64,000 nucleotides of DNA, taken from NCBI RefSeq assembly GCF_932526225.1, contig NC_064044.1:15005453-15069452 (forward strand). The letters are read 5' to 3'. The DNA comes from Nematostella vectensis (Eukaryota; Cnidaria; Anthozoa; Actiniaria; Edwardsiidae). A model generated the notes under the pieces. It did no database searches, was not told the origin of the DNA, and saw only the letters and a program-made list of their open reading frames with translations. Shown in pieces: positions 21,843-32,519 of this stretch. Numbering within the stretch: position 1 is the stretch's first letter; each line of letters starts with the position of its first letter. The position numbers were made by a program, and so were the translations under genes.

Positions 21843-22049
21843 ACGTTCATGTCCAGACTTAGTCTGCTCGGGCTTAAATATGATGAATTTTGAATGAAAA
21901 AATTAAAAAGTGCCAAAATGGCAACCAAAGAAGGACTGCTCTTCCTCGCCATTGTTTTTGAGCAATAATCAAAACTTTGTTTTTGCGCAATAGTCGAGAC
22001 TTTATCTAATTAAATCGGTAAGAACTTCTAGATTAAAATAAAAGAGATT

Positions 22050-22121
22050 TTCCCATACCGGGAGTCGAACCCGGGCCGTCTGTGTGAAAACCAGAAATCC
22101 TAACCGCTAGACCATATGGGA
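22050..22121 (-). tRNA. tRNA-Glu(TTC), E1
   Basis: This is the second-block counterpart of 10191. Confidence 0.8.
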
Positions 22122-22299
22122 TACCTGCTCACCTTAGGAAATGTTTTCTTGATTAAATACAGCGCGAAGAATAGTATTATGATACGATGATGTTTTCTCC
22201 ATAAATTTATCAAGCTCATATTTGTGCCATTCTTTACAAACATGTCTGCCGTGTCTTGACAGTGAAAGAGCTCCAGTTAACAAAAATGGTTTAAAAAAA

Positions 22300-22345
22300 T
22301 GCCGGAACCCGGGATTTTTCAGAGTTGCTACAAACTCTCCGGATT

Positions 22346-22395
<50 letters not shown>

Positions 22396-22401
22396 TTCGG
22401 C
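22300..22401 (-). tRNA. tRNA-Phe(GAA)-like, F1
   Basis: This is the second-block counterpart of 10441. Confidence 0.62.
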
Positions 22402-22585
22402 ACGTTTATGTCCAAACTTAGTCTGCTCGGGCTTAAATATGATGAATTTTGTATGAAAAAAATAAAAAGTGCGCAAAATGGCTACCAAAGAAGGACTGCT
22501 CTTCCTCGCCATTGTTTTTGCGCAATAATCAAAACTTTATCTAATTATAAAAGTAAGAACTTCTAGATTTAAAAAAATGCATTTT

Positions 22586-22657
22586 TTCCCATACCGGGAG
22601 TCAAACCCTGGCAGTCTGGGTGAAAACCAGAAATCCTAACCGCTAGACCATATGGGA
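22586..22657 (-). tRNA. tRNA-Glu(TTC), E6
   Basis: Counterpart of 10727 but with the normal anticodon TTC, so the TTA change in block 1 is younger than the duplication. Confidence 0.68.
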
Positions 22658-22835
22658 TATCTGCTCACCTTAGGAAATGTTTTCTTGATTAAATACAGCG
22701 CGAAGAATAGTATTATGATACGATGATGTTTTCTCCATAAATTTATCAAGCTCATATTTGTACCATTCTTTACAAACATGTCTGCCGTGTCTTGACTGTG
22801 AAAGAGCTACAGTCAACAAAAATGGTTTAAAGAAA

Positions 22836-22881
22836 TGCCGAAACCCGGGAATGTTCAGAGTTCCTACAAACTCTCCGGATT

Positions 22882-22931
<50 letters not shown>

Positions 22932-22937
22932 TTCGGC
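22836..22937 (-). tRNA. tRNA-Phe(GAA)-like, F2
   Basis: This is the second-block counterpart of 10977. Confidence 0.66.
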
Positions 22938-23120
22938 AAGTTCATGTCCAGACTTTGTCTGCTTTTGCTTAAATATGATGAATTTTGTATGAAAAACTAA
23001 AAAGTGCGCAAAATGTCAAACAAAGAAGGACTGCTCTTCTTCGCCATTGTTTTTGCGCAATAATCAAAACTTTTTCTAATTATAAAAGTAAGACCTTCTA
23101 GATTTAAAAAAAATGCACTT

Positions 23121-23192
23121 TCCCCATACCTGGAGTCGAACCCGGGCCGTCTGGGTGAAAACAAGAAATCCGAACCGCTAGACCATATGGGA
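23121..23192 (-). tRNA. tRNA-Glu(TTC), E1-like
   Basis: This is the second-block counterpart of 11262. Confidence 0.65.
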
Positions 23193-23370
23193 TATCTGCT
23201 CAACTTAGGAAATGTTTTCTTGCTTATTAACAGCGCGAAGAATAGTATCATGATACGATGATGTTTTCTCCATAAATTTATTAAGCTCATATATGTGCCA
23301 TACTCTACAAACATGTCTGCCGTGTCTTGACTGTGAAAGAGCTCCAGTTAACAAAAATGGTTTAAAAAAA

Positions 23371-23425
23371 TGCCGAAACCCGGGATTTTTCAGAGTTCCT
23401 ACAAACTCTCCGGATTGAACCAGGA

Positions 23426-23466
<41 letters not shown>

Positions 23467-23472
23467 TTCGGC
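23371..23472 (-). tRNA. tRNA-Phe(GAA)-like, F1
   Basis: Counterpart of 11512 and the last gene inside the second 11,859-bp block. Confidence 0.68.
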
Positions 23473-23654
23473 ATGTTCATGTCCACACTTAGTCTGCTCG
23501 GGCTTAAATATGATGAATTTTGAATGAAAAAATAAATAGTGCGCAAAATGGCAAACAAAGAAGAACTGCTTTTCTTCGCCATTGCTTTTGCGCAAAAATC
23601 AAAATTTTATCTAATTATAAAAGTAAGACCTTCTAGATTTAAAAAAATGCATTT

Positions 23655-23726
23655 TTCCCATACCGGGAGTAGCACCCGGTCCGTCTGAGTGAAAACCAGA
23701 TATCCTAACCGCTAGACCATATGGGA
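23655..23726 (-). tRNA. tRNA-Glu(TTC), E5
   Basis: The T-loop reads TGCTACT, so the B box is lost, although T-stem and acceptor pair. A 4-bp insertion directly upstream moves the TATA-like element to -42 to -36. Confidence 0.55.
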
Positions 23727-23908
23727 TATATATCTGCTCACCTTAGGAAATGTTTTCTTGATTAAATACATTGCGAAGAATAGTATTATGATACGATGAT
23801 GTTTTCTCCATAAATTTATCAAGCTCATATTTGTACCATTCTTTACAAACATGTCTGCCGTGTCTTGACTGTGAAAGAGCTACAGTCAACAAAAATGGTT
23901 TAAAGAAA

Positions 23909-23954
23909 TGCCGAAACCCGGGAATGTTCAGAGTTCCTACAAACTCTCCAGATT

Positions 23955-24004
<50 letters not shown>

Positions 24005-24010
24005 TTCGGC
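23909..24010 (-). tRNA. tRNA-Phe(GAA)-like, F2
   Basis: This F2 copy has one change in the insert next to the T-loop (TCTGG). Confidence 0.64.
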
Positions 24011-24193
24011 AAGTTCATGTCCAGACTTCGTCTGCTTTTGCTTAAATATGATGAATTTTGTATGAAAAACTAAAAAGTGCGCAAAATGTCAAACAAAGAA
24101 GGACTGCTCTTCTTCGCCATTGTTTTTGCGCAATAATCAAAACTTTTTCTAATTATAAAAGTAAGACCTTCTAGATTTAAAAAAAATGCACTT

Positions 24194-24265
24194 TTCCCAT
24201 ACCGGGAGTTGAACCCGGGCAGTCTGGGGGAAAACAAGAAATCCGAACCGCTAGACCATATGGGA
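24194..24265 (-). tRNA. tRNA-Glu(TTC), E1-like
   Basis: Acceptor and T-stem are intact and the T-loop is TTCAACT; base 37 and the anticodon stem are changed. Confidence 0.72.
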
Positions 24266-24443
24266 TATCTGCTCAACTTAGGAAATGTTTTCTTGCTTAT
24301 TAACAGCGCGAAGAATAGTATCATGATACGATGATGTTTTCTCCATAAATTTATTAAGCTCATATATGTGCCATACTCTACAAACATGTCTGCCGTGTCT
24401 TGACTGTGAAAGAGCTCCAGTTAACAAAAATGGTTTAAAAAAA

Positions 24444-24489
24444 TGCCGAAACCCGGGATTTTTCAGAGTTCCTACAAACTCTCCGGATT

Positions 24490-24539
<50 letters not shown>

Positions 24540-24545
24540 TTCGGC
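24444..24545 (-). tRNA. tRNA-Phe(GAA)-like, F1
   Basis: This is a consensus F1 copy. Confidence 0.7.
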
Positions 24546-24727
24546 ACGTTCATGTCCAGACTTAGTCTGCTCGGGCTTAAATTTGATGAATTTTGAATGA
24601 AAAAATAAATAGTGCGCAAAATGGCAAACAAAGAATAACTGCTCTTCTTCGCCATTGTTTTTGCGCAAAAATCAAAATTTTATCTAATTATAAAAGTAAG
24701 ACCTTTTAGATTTAAAAAAATGCATTT

Positions 24728-24799
24728 TCCCCATACCGGGAGTAGCACCCGGTCCGTCTGAGTGAAAACCAGATATCCTAACCGCTAGACCATATGGGA
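24728..24799 (-). tRNA. tRNA-Glu(TTC), E5
   Basis: The B box is lost as in 23655; the acceptor 3' end is TATGGGG, pairing T1 with G. Confidence 0.5.
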
Positions 24800-24981
24800 T
24801 ATATATCTGCTCACCTTAGGAAATGTTTTCTTGATTAAATACATTGCGAAGAATAGTATTATGATACGATGATGTTTTCTCCATAAATTTATCAAGCCCA
24901 TATTTGTGCCATTCTTTACAAACATGTCTGCCGCGTCTTGACTGTGAAAGAGCTCCAGTTAACAAAAATGGTTTAAAAAAA

Positions 24982-25027
24982 TGCCGAAACCCGGGATTTT
25001 TCAGAGTTCCTACAAACTCTCCGGATT

Positions 25028-25077
<50 letters not shown>

Positions 25078-25083
25078 TTCGGC
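24982..25083 (-). tRNA. tRNA-Phe(GAA)-like, F1
   Basis: This is a consensus F1 copy at the start of the 1651-bp block. Confidence 0.7.
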
Positions 25084-25289
25084 ACGTTCATGTCCAGACT
25101 TAGTCTGCCCAAGCTTAAATATGATGAATTTTGTATGAAAAAATAAAAAGTGCCAAAATGGCAACCAAAGAAGGACTGCTCTTCCTCGCAATTGTTTTTG
25201 CGCAATATTCAAAACTTTGTTTTTGCGCAATAGTCAAAACTTTATCTAATTAAATCGGTAAGAACTTCTAGATTAAAATAAAAGAAATT

Positions 25290-25361
25290 TTTCCGTACCG
25301 GAAGTCGAACCCTGGCAGTCTGGGTGAAAACCAGAAATCCTAACCGCTAGACCATATGGGA
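25290..25361 (-). tRNA. tRNA-Glu(TTC), E4
   Basis: It has the E4 mismatch set; A and B boxes are intact. Confidence 0.6.
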
Positions 25362-25539
25362 TATCTTCTCAACTTAGGAAATGTTTTCTTGATTAAATAC
25401 AGCGTGAAGAATAGTATTATGATACGATGATGTTTTCTCCATAAATTTATCAAGCTCATATTTGTGCCATTCTTTACAAACATGTCTACCGTGTCTTGAC
25501 TGTGAAAGAGCTCCAGTCAACAAAAATGGTTTGAAGAAT

Positions 25540-25601
25540 TGCCGAAAACCGAGATTTTTCAGAGTTCCCACAAACTCTCTGGATTGAACCAGGGACCTTC
25601 T

Positions 25602-25635
<34 letters not shown>

Positions 25636-25641
25636 TTCGGC
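25540..25641 (-). tRNA. tRNA-Phe(GAA)-like, F3
   Basis: An extra change (TCTCGG at the insert-stem joint) distinguishes this F3 sublineage, shared with 27191 and 27747. Confidence 0.52.
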
Positions 25642-25844
25642 ACGTTCATGTCCAGACTTAGTCTGCTTTTGCTTAAATATGATGAATTTTGAATGAAAAA
25701 ATAAAAAGTGCCAAAATGGCAACCAAAGAAGGACTGCTCTTCCTCGACATTTTTTGAGCAATAATCAAAACTTTGTTTTTGCGCAATAGTCGAAACTTTT
25801 TCTAATTAAATAGGTAAGAACTTCTAGATTAAAATAAAAGAGAT

Positions 25845-25916
25845 TTTCCGTACCGGGAGTCTAACTCTGGCAGTCTGGGTGAAAACCAGAAATCCTAACC
25901 GCTAGACCATATGGGA
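25845..25916 (-). tRNA. tRNA-Glu(TTC), E3, T-loop changed
   Basis: In addition to the E3 mismatches the T-loop reads TTAGACT, losing C56. Confidence 0.42.
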
Positions 25917-26094
25917 TATCTGCTCAACTTAGGAAATCGTTTCTTGCTTATTAACAGCGCGAAAAATAGTATCATGATACGATGATGTTTTCTCCATAAA
26001 TTTATCAAGCTCATATTTGTACCATTCTTTACAAACATGTCTGCCGTGTCTTGACTGTGAAAGAGCTACAGTCAACAAAAATGGTTTAAAGGAA

Positions 26095-26140
26095 TGCCGA
26101 AACCCGGGAATGTTCAGAGTTCCTACAAACTCTCCGGATT

Positions 26141-26190
<50 letters not shown>

Positions 26191-26196
26191 TTCGGC
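26095..26196 (-). tRNA. tRNA-Phe(GAA)-like, F2
   Basis: The 3' flank reads ATTCCTTT, the only such variant noted. Confidence 0.64.
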
Positions 26197-26378
26197 ACGT
26201 TCATGTCCAGACTTAGTCTGCTCGGGCTTAAATTTGATGAATTTTGAATGAAAAAATAAATAGTGCGCAAAATGGCAAACAAAGAATAACTGCTCTTCTT
26301 CGCCATTGTTTTTGCGCAAAAATCAAAATTTTCTCTAATTATAAAAGTAAGACCTTTTAGATTTAAAAAAATGCATTT

Positions 26379-26450
26379 TCCCCATACCGGGAGTAGCACT
26401 CGGTCCGTCTGAGTGAAAACCAGATATCCTAACCGCTAGACCATATGGGA
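26379..26450 (-). tRNA. tRNA-Glu(TTC), E5
   Basis: Duplicate of 24728 with one more T-stem change. Confidence 0.48.
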
Positions 26451-26632
26451 TATATATCTGCTCACCTTAGGAAATGTTTTCTTGATTAAATACATTGCGA
26501 AGAATAGTATTATGATACGATGATGTTTTCTCCATAAATTTATCAAGCCCATATTTGTGCCATTCTTTACAAACATGTCTGCCGCGTCTTGACTGTGAAA
26601 GAGCTCCAGTTAACAAAAATGGTTTAAAAAAA

Positions 26633-26678
26633 TGCCGAAACCCGGGATTTTTCAGAGTTCCTACAAACTCTCCGGATT

Positions 26679-26728
<50 letters not shown>

Positions 26729-26734
26729 TTCGGC
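26633..26734 (-). tRNA. tRNA-Phe(GAA)-like, F1
   Basis: Duplicate of 24982 at offset 1651. Confidence 0.7.
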
Positions 26735-26940
26735 ACGTTCATGTCCAGACTTAGTCTGCCCAAGCTTAAATATGATGAATTTTGTATGAAAAAATAAAAA
26801 GTGCCAAAATGGCAACCAAAGAAGGACTGCTCTTCCTCGCAATTGTTTTTGCGCAATATTCAAAACTTTGTTTTTGCGCAATAGTCAAAACTTTATCTAA
26901 TTAAATCGGTAAGAACTTCTAGATTAAAATAAAAGAAATT

Positions 26941-27012
26941 TTTCCGTACCGGAAGTCGAACCCTGGCAGTCTGGGTGAAAACCAGAAATCCTAACCGCTA
27001 GACCATATGGGA
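26941..27012 (-). tRNA. tRNA-Glu(TTC), E4
   Basis: Duplicate of 25290 at offset 1651. Confidence 0.6.
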
Positions 27013-27190
27013 TATCTTCTCAACTTAGGAAATGTTTTCTTGATTAAATACAGCGTGAAGAATAGTATTATGATACGATGATGTTTTCTCCATAAATTTA
27101 TCAAGCTCATATTTGTGCCATTCTTTACAAACATGTCTACCGTGTCTTGACTGTGAAAGAGCTCCAGTCAACAAAAATGGTTTGAAGAAT

Positions 27191-27252
27191 TGCCGAAAAC
27201 CGAGATTTTTCAGAGTTCCCACAAACTCTCTGGATTGAACCAGGGACCTTCT

Positions 27253-27286
<34 letters not shown>

Positions 27287-27292
27287 TTCGGC
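27191..27292 (-). tRNA. tRNA-Phe(GAA)-like, F3
   Basis: Duplicate of 25540; it is copied again at 27747. Confidence 0.52.
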
Positions 27293-27496
27293 ACGTTCAT
27301 GTCCAGACTTAGTCTGCTTTTGCTTAAATATGATGAATTTTGAATGAAAAAATAAAAAGTGCCAAAATGGCAACCAAAGAAGGACTGCTCTTCCTCGACA
27401 TTTTTTTAGCAATAATCAAAACTTTGTTTTTGCGCAATAGTCAAAACTTTATCTAATTAAATCGGTAAGAACTTCTAGATTAAAATAAAAGAAATT

Positions 27497-27568
27497 TTTC
27501 CGTACCGGAAGTCGAACCCTGGCAGTCTGGGTGAAAACCAGAAATCCTAACCGCTAGACCATATGGGA
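27497..27568 (-). tRNA. tRNA-Glu(TTC), E4
   Basis: Duplicate of 26941 at offset 556. Confidence 0.6.
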
Positions 27569-27746
27569 TATCTTCTCAACTTAGGAAATGTTTTCTTGAT
27601 TAAATACAGCGTGAAGAATAGTATTATGATACGATGATGTTTTCTCCATAAATTTATCAAGCTCATATTTGTGCCATTCTTTACAAACATGTCTACCGTG
27701 TCTTGACTGTGAAAGAGCTCCAGTCAACAAAAATGGTTTGAAGAAT

Positions 27747-27808
27747 TGCCGAAAACCGAGATTTTTCAGAGTTCCCACAAACTCTCTGGATTGAACCAGG
27801 GACCTTCT

Positions 27809-27842
<34 letters not shown>

Positions 27843-27848
27843 TTCGGC
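27747..27848 (-). tRNA. tRNA-Phe(GAA)-like, F3
   Basis: Third member of the 25540 sublineage, offset 556 from 27191. Confidence 0.52.
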
Positions 27849-28051
27849 ACGTTCATGTCCAGACTTAGTCTGCTTTTGCTTAAATATGATGAATTTTGAA
27901 TGAAAAAATAAAAAGTGCCAAAATGGCAACCAAAGAAGGACTGCTCTTCCTCGACATTTTTTTAGCAATAATCAAAACTTTGTTTTTGCGCAATAGTGGA
28001 AACTTTTTCTAATTAAATAGGTAAGAACTTCTAGATTAAAATAAAAGAGAT

Positions 28052-28123
28052 TTTCCGTACCGGGAGTCTAACTCTGGCAGTCTGGGTGAAAACCAGAAAT
28101 CCTAACCGCTAGACCATATGGGA
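28052..28123 (-). tRNA. tRNA-Glu(TTC), E3, T-loop changed
   Basis: It shares the TTAGACT T-loop with 25845. Confidence 0.42.
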
Positions 28124-28301
28124 TATCTGCTCAACTTAGGAAATCGTTTCTTGCTTATTAACAGCGCGAAAAATAGTATCATGATACGATGATGTTTTCT
28201 CCATAAATTTATCAAGCTCATATTTGTACCATTCTTTACAAACATGTCTGCCGTGTCTTGACTGTGAAAGAGCTACAGTCAACAAAAATGGTTTAAAGAA
28301 A

Positions 28302-28347
28302 TGCCGAAACCCGGGAATGTTCAGAGTTCCTACAAACTCTCCGGATT

Positions 28348-28397
<50 letters not shown>

Positions 28398-28403
28398 TTC
28401 GGC
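28302..28403 (-). tRNA. tRNA-Phe(GAA)-like, F2
   Basis: This is a consensus F2 copy. Confidence 0.66.
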
Positions 28404-28587
28404 AAGTTCATGTCCAGACTTTGTCTGCTCGGGCTTAAATATGATGAATTTTGTATGAAAAACTAAAAAGTGCGCAAAATGTCAAACAAAGAAGGACTGC
28501 TCTTCTTCGCCATTGTTTTTGCGCAATAATCAAAAAGTTTTTCTAATTATAAAAGTAAGACCTTCTAGATTTAAAAAAAATGCATTT

Positions 28588-28659
28588 TTCCATTACCGGG
28601 AGTCGAACCCGGGCCGTCTGGGTGAAAACCAGAAATCCTAACCGCTAGACCATATGGGA
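28588..28659 (-). tRNA. tRNA-Glu(TTC), E1-like
   Basis: T-arm and anticodon arm are perfect; the acceptor 3' strand TAATGGA leaves two mismatches. Confidence 0.72.
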
Positions 28660-28837
28660 TATCTGCTCAACTTAGGAAATGTTTTCTTGCTTATTAACAG
28701 CGCAAAGAATAGTATCATGATAAGATGATGTTTTCTCCATAAATTTATTAAACTCATATATGTGCCATACTTTACAAACATGTCTGCCGTGTCTTGACTG
28801 TGAAAGAGCTCTAGTTAACAAAAATGGTTTAAAAAAA

Positions 28838-28888
28838 TGCCGAAACCTGGGATTTTTCAGAGTTCCTACAAACTCTCCGGATTGAACA

Positions 28889-28933
<45 letters not shown>

Positions 28934-28939
28934 TTCGGC
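28838..28939 (-). tRNA. tRNA-Phe(GAA)-like, F1, CCAGG T-stem
   Basis: The T-stem 3' strand is CCAGG, which pairs perfectly with CCTGG across the insert. The T-loop reads TTCAATC; the base before the T-stem is changed. Confidence 0.68.
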
Positions 28940-29145
28940 ATGTTCATGTCCACACTTAGTCTGCTCGGGATTAAATATGATGAATTTTGAATGAAAAAAT
29001 TAAAAAGTGCCAAAATGGCAACCAAAGAAGGACTGCTCTTCCTCGCCATTGTTTTTGCGCAATAATCAAAACTTTGTTTTTGCGCAATAGTCGAAACATT
29101 TTCTAATTAAATAGGTAAGAACTTCTAGATTAAAATAAAAGAGAT

Positions 29146-29217
29146 TTTCCGTACCGGGAGTCGAACTCTGGCAGTCTGGGTGAAAACCAGAAATCCTAAC
29201 CGCTAGACCATATGGGA
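29146..29217 (-). tRNA. tRNA-Glu(TTC), E3
   Basis: It has the standard E3 mismatches. Confidence 0.5.
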
Positions 29218-29395
29218 TATCTGCTCAACTTAGGAAATCGTTTCTTGCTTATTAACAGCGCGAAAAATAGTATCATGAGACGATGAGGTTTTCTCCATAA
29301 ATTTATCAAGCTCATATTTGTACCATTCTTTACAAACATGTCTGCCGTGTCTTGACTGTGAAAGAGCTACAGTCAACAAAAATGGTTTAAAGAAA

Positions 29396-29456
29396 TGCCG
29401 AAACCCGGGAATGTTCAGAGTTCCTACAAACTCTCCGGATTGAACCAGGGACCTTT

Positions 29457-29491
<35 letters not shown>

Positions 29492-29497
29492 TTTGGC
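29396..29497 (-). tRNA. tRNA-Phe(GAA)-like, F2
   Basis: The anticodon stem 3' strand is TCTAA and the acceptor 5' strand GCCAAAA (one mismatch). Confidence 0.62.
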
Positions 29498-29680
29498 AAG
29501 TTCATGTCCAGACTTTGTCTGCTCGGGCTTAAATATGATGAATTTTGAATGAAAAAATAAAAAGTGCGCAAAATGGCAAACAAAGAAGGACTGCTCTTTT
29601 TCGCCATTGTTTTTGCGCAATAATCAAAACTTTATCTAATTATAAAAGTAAGAACTTCTAGATTTAAAAAAATGCATTTT

Positions 29681-29752
29681 TTCCCATACCGGGAGTCGAA
29701 CCCGTGCCGTCTGGGTGAAAACCAGAAATCCTAACCGCTAGACCATATGGGA
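29681..29752 (-). tRNA. tRNA-Glu(TTC), E6
   Basis: Its only stem defect is A49 opposite G65. Confidence 0.8.
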
Positions 29753-29930
29753 TATCTGCTAACCTTAGGAAATGTTTTCTTGATTAAATACAGCGCGAAC
29801 AATAGTATTATGATACGATGATGTTTTCTCCATAAATTTATCAAGCTCATATTTGTACCATTCTTTACAAACATGTCTGCCGTGTCTTGACTGTGAAAGA
29901 GCTACAGTCAACAAAAATGGTTTAAAGAAA

Positions 29931-29976
29931 TGCCGAAACCCGGGAATGTTCAGAGTTCCTACAAACTCTCCGGATT

Positions 29977-30026
<50 letters not shown>

Positions 30027-30032
30027 TTCGGC
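29931..30032 (-). tRNA. tRNA-Phe(GAA)-like, F2
   Basis: This is a consensus F2 copy. Confidence 0.66.
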
Positions 30033-30214
30033 AAGTTCATGTCCAGACTTCGTATGCTCGGGCTTAAATATGATGAATTTTGTATGAAAAACTAAAAAGT
30101 GCGCAAAATGTCAAACAAAGAAGGACTGCTCTTCTTCGCCATTGTTTTTGCGCAATAATCAAAACTTTTTCTAATTATAAAAGTAAGACCTTCTAGATTT
30201 AAAAAAATGCATTT

Positions 30215-30286
30215 TTCCCATACCGGGAGTCTAACCCGGGCCGTCTGGGTGAAAACCAGAAATCCTAACCGCTAGACCATATGGGA
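30215..30286 (-). tRNA. tRNA-Glu(TTC), T-loop C56 changed
   Basis: All stems pair; the T-loop reads TTAGACT. Confidence 0.7.
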
Positions 30287-30464
30287 TATCTGCTCACCTT
30301 AGGAAATGTTTTCTTGATTAAATACAGCGCGAAGAATAGTATTCTGATACGATGATGTTTTCTCCATAAATTTATCAAGCTCATATTTGTGCCATACTTT
30401 ACAAACATGTCTGCCGTGTCTTGACTGTGAAAGAGCTCCAGTTAACAAAAATGGTTTAAAAAAA

Positions 30465-30510
30465 TGCCGAAACCTGGGATTTTTCAGAGTTCCTACAAAC
30501 TCTCCGGATT

Positions 30511-30560
<50 letters not shown>

Positions 30561-30566
30561 TTCGGC
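30465..30566 (-). tRNA. tRNA-Phe(GAA)-like, F1, CCAGG T-stem
   Basis: Consensus gene body with a fully Watson-Crick T-stem flanking the insert. Confidence 0.7.
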
Positions 30567-30773
30567 ATGTTCATGTCCACACTTAGTCTGCTCGGGATTA
30601 AATATGATGAATTTTAAATGAAAAAATTAAAAAGTGCCAAAATGGCAACCAAAGAAGGACTGCTCTTCCTCGCCATTGTTTTTGCGCAATAATCAAAACT
30701 TTGTTTTTGCGCAATAGTCGAAACTTTTTCTAATTAAATAGGTAAGAACTTCTAGATTAAAATAAAAGAAATT

Positions 30774-30845
30774 TTTCCGTACCGGGAGTCGAACTCTGGC
30801 AGTCTGGGTGAAAACCAGAAATCCTAACCGCTAGACCATATGGGA
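30774..30845 (-). tRNA. tRNA-Glu(TTC), E3
   Basis: E3 body with the 5' and 3' flanks typical of E4, suggesting gene conversion or exchange. Confidence 0.5.
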
Positions 30846-31023
30846 TATCTGCTCAACTTAGGAAATGTTTTCTTGATTAAATACAGCGTGAAGAATAGTA
30901 TTATGATACGATGATGTTTTCTCCATAAATTTATCAAGCTCATATTTGTACCATTCTTTACAAACATGTCTACCGTGTCTTGACTGTGAAAGAGCTCCAG
31001 TCAACAAAAATGGTTTAAAGAAT

Positions 31024-31085
31024 TGCCGAAAACCGGGATTTTTCAGAGTTCCCACAAACTCTCTCGATTGAACCAGGGACCTTCT

Positions 31086-31119
<34 letters not shown>

Positions 31120-31125
31120 TTCGGC
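31024..31125 (-). tRNA. tRNA-Phe(GAA)-like, F3
   Basis: F3 variant with a further change beside the T-loop (TCGAGAG); shared with 44258. Confidence 0.52.
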
Positions 31126-31328
31126 ACGTTCATGTCCAGACTTAGTCTGCTTTTGCTTAAATATGATGAATTTTGAATGAAAAAATAAAAAGTGCCAAAA
31201 TGGCAACCAAAGAAGGACTGCTCTTCCTCGACATTTTTTGAGCAATAATCAAAACTTTGTATTTGCGCAATAGTCGAAACTTTTTCTAATTAAATAGGTA
31301 AGAACTTCTAGATTAAAATAAAAGAGAT

Positions 31329-31400
31329 TTTCCGTACCGGGAGTCGAACTCTGGCAGTCTGGGTGAAAACCAGAAATCCTAACCGATAGACCATATGGGA
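31329..31400 (-). tRNA. tRNA-Glu(TTC), E3
   Basis: E3 with an extra D-loop change (CTATCGG). Confidence 0.48.
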
Positions 31401-31578
31401 TATCTGCTCAACTTAGGAAATCGTTTCTTGCTTATTAACAGCGCGAAAAATAGTATCATGATACGATGATGTTTTCTCCATAAATTTATCAAGCTCATAT
31501 TTGTACCATTCTTTACAAACATGTCTGCCGTGTCTTGACTGTGAAAGAGCTACAGTCAACAAAAATGGTTTAAAGAAA

Positions 31579-31624
31579 TGCCGAAACCTGGGATTTTTCA
31601 GAGTTCCTACAAACTCTCCGGATT

Positions 31625-31674
<50 letters not shown>

Positions 31675-31680
31675 TTCGGC
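31579..31680 (-). tRNA. tRNA-Phe(GAA)-like, F1/F2 hybrid
   Basis: The 3' flank is F2-type but the insert and CCAGG T-stem are F1-type, so exchange occurred within about 20 bp. Its partner is at 44813. Confidence 0.66.
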
Positions 31681-31886
31681 ATGTTCATGTCCACACTTAG
31701 TCTGCTCGGGATTAAATATGATGAATTTTGATTGAAAAAATTAAAAAGTGCCAAAATGGCAACCAAAGAAGGACTGCTCTTCCTCGTCATTGTTTTTGCG
31801 CAATAATCAAAACTTTGTTTTTGCGCAATAGTCGAAACTTTTTCTAAATAAATAGGTAAGAACTTCTAGATTAAAATAAAAGAGAT

Positions 31887-31958
31887 TTTCCGTACCGGGA
31901 GTAGCACCCGGTCCGTCTGAGTGAAAACCAGATATCCTAACCGCTAGACCATATGGGA
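31887..31958 (-). tRNA. tRNA-Glu(TTC), E5
   Basis: The B box is lost and the acceptor has two mismatches (TACGGAA). The 4-bp upstream insertion is present. Confidence 0.42.
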
Positions 31959-32140
31959 TATATATCTGCTCACTATAGGAAATGTTTTCCTGATTAAATA
32001 CATTGCGAAGAATAGTATTATGATACGATGATGTTTTCTCCATAAATTTATCAAGCCCATATTTGTGCCATTCTTTACAAACATGTCTGCCGCGTCTTGA
32101 CTGTGAAAGAGCTCCAGTTAACAAAAATGGTTTAAAAAAA

Positions 32141-32186
32141 TGCCGAAACCCGGGATTTTTCAGAGTTCCTACAAACTCTCCGGATT

Positions 32187-32236
<50 letters not shown>

Positions 32237-32242
32237 TTCGGC
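32141..32242 (-). tRNA. tRNA-Phe(GAA)-like, F1
   Basis: This is a consensus F1 copy. Confidence 0.7.
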
Positions 32243-32447
32243 ACGTTCATGTCCAGACTTAGTCTGCCCGGGCTTAAATATGATGATATTTGTATGAAAA
32301 AAAAAAAGTGCCAAAATGGCAACCAAAGAAGGACTGCTCTTCCTCGCAATTGTTTTTGCGCAATATTCAAAACTTTGTTTTTGATCAATAGTCGAAACTT
32401 TATCTAATTAAATCGGTAAGAACTTCTAGATTAAAATAAAAGAAATT

Positions 32448-32519
32448 TTTCCGTACCGGAAGTGGAACCCTGGCAGTCCGGGTGAAAACCAGAAATCCTA
32501 ACCGCTAGACCATATGGGA
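32448..32519 (-). tRNA. tRNA-Glu(TTC), E4
   Basis: E4 with T-loop TTCCACT and an extra G-C change in the anticodon stem. Confidence 0.5.

Larger units (their letters stand above)
11860..23649. repeat. Higher-order repeat, 11,859 bp, copy 2
   Basis: This is the second, almost identical copy of 1-11790. Identity stops at about 23650, inside the 3' flank of a Glu gene: copy 1 continues into a Glu with a damaged acceptor, copy 2 into an E5-class Glu. The block boundary therefore lies within a repeat unit. Confidence 0.93.
24490..27990. repeat. Nested duplications: 1651 bp twice, then 556 bp twice
   Basis: About 24490-25790 recurs at about 26141-27437 with an offset of 1651 bp (three units). The last unit of the second copy, containing the F3 Phe gene at 27191, is then duplicated again with an offset of 556 bp, giving the F3 copy at 27747. 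Both levels are nearly free of differences, so they look recent. Confidence 0.85.
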
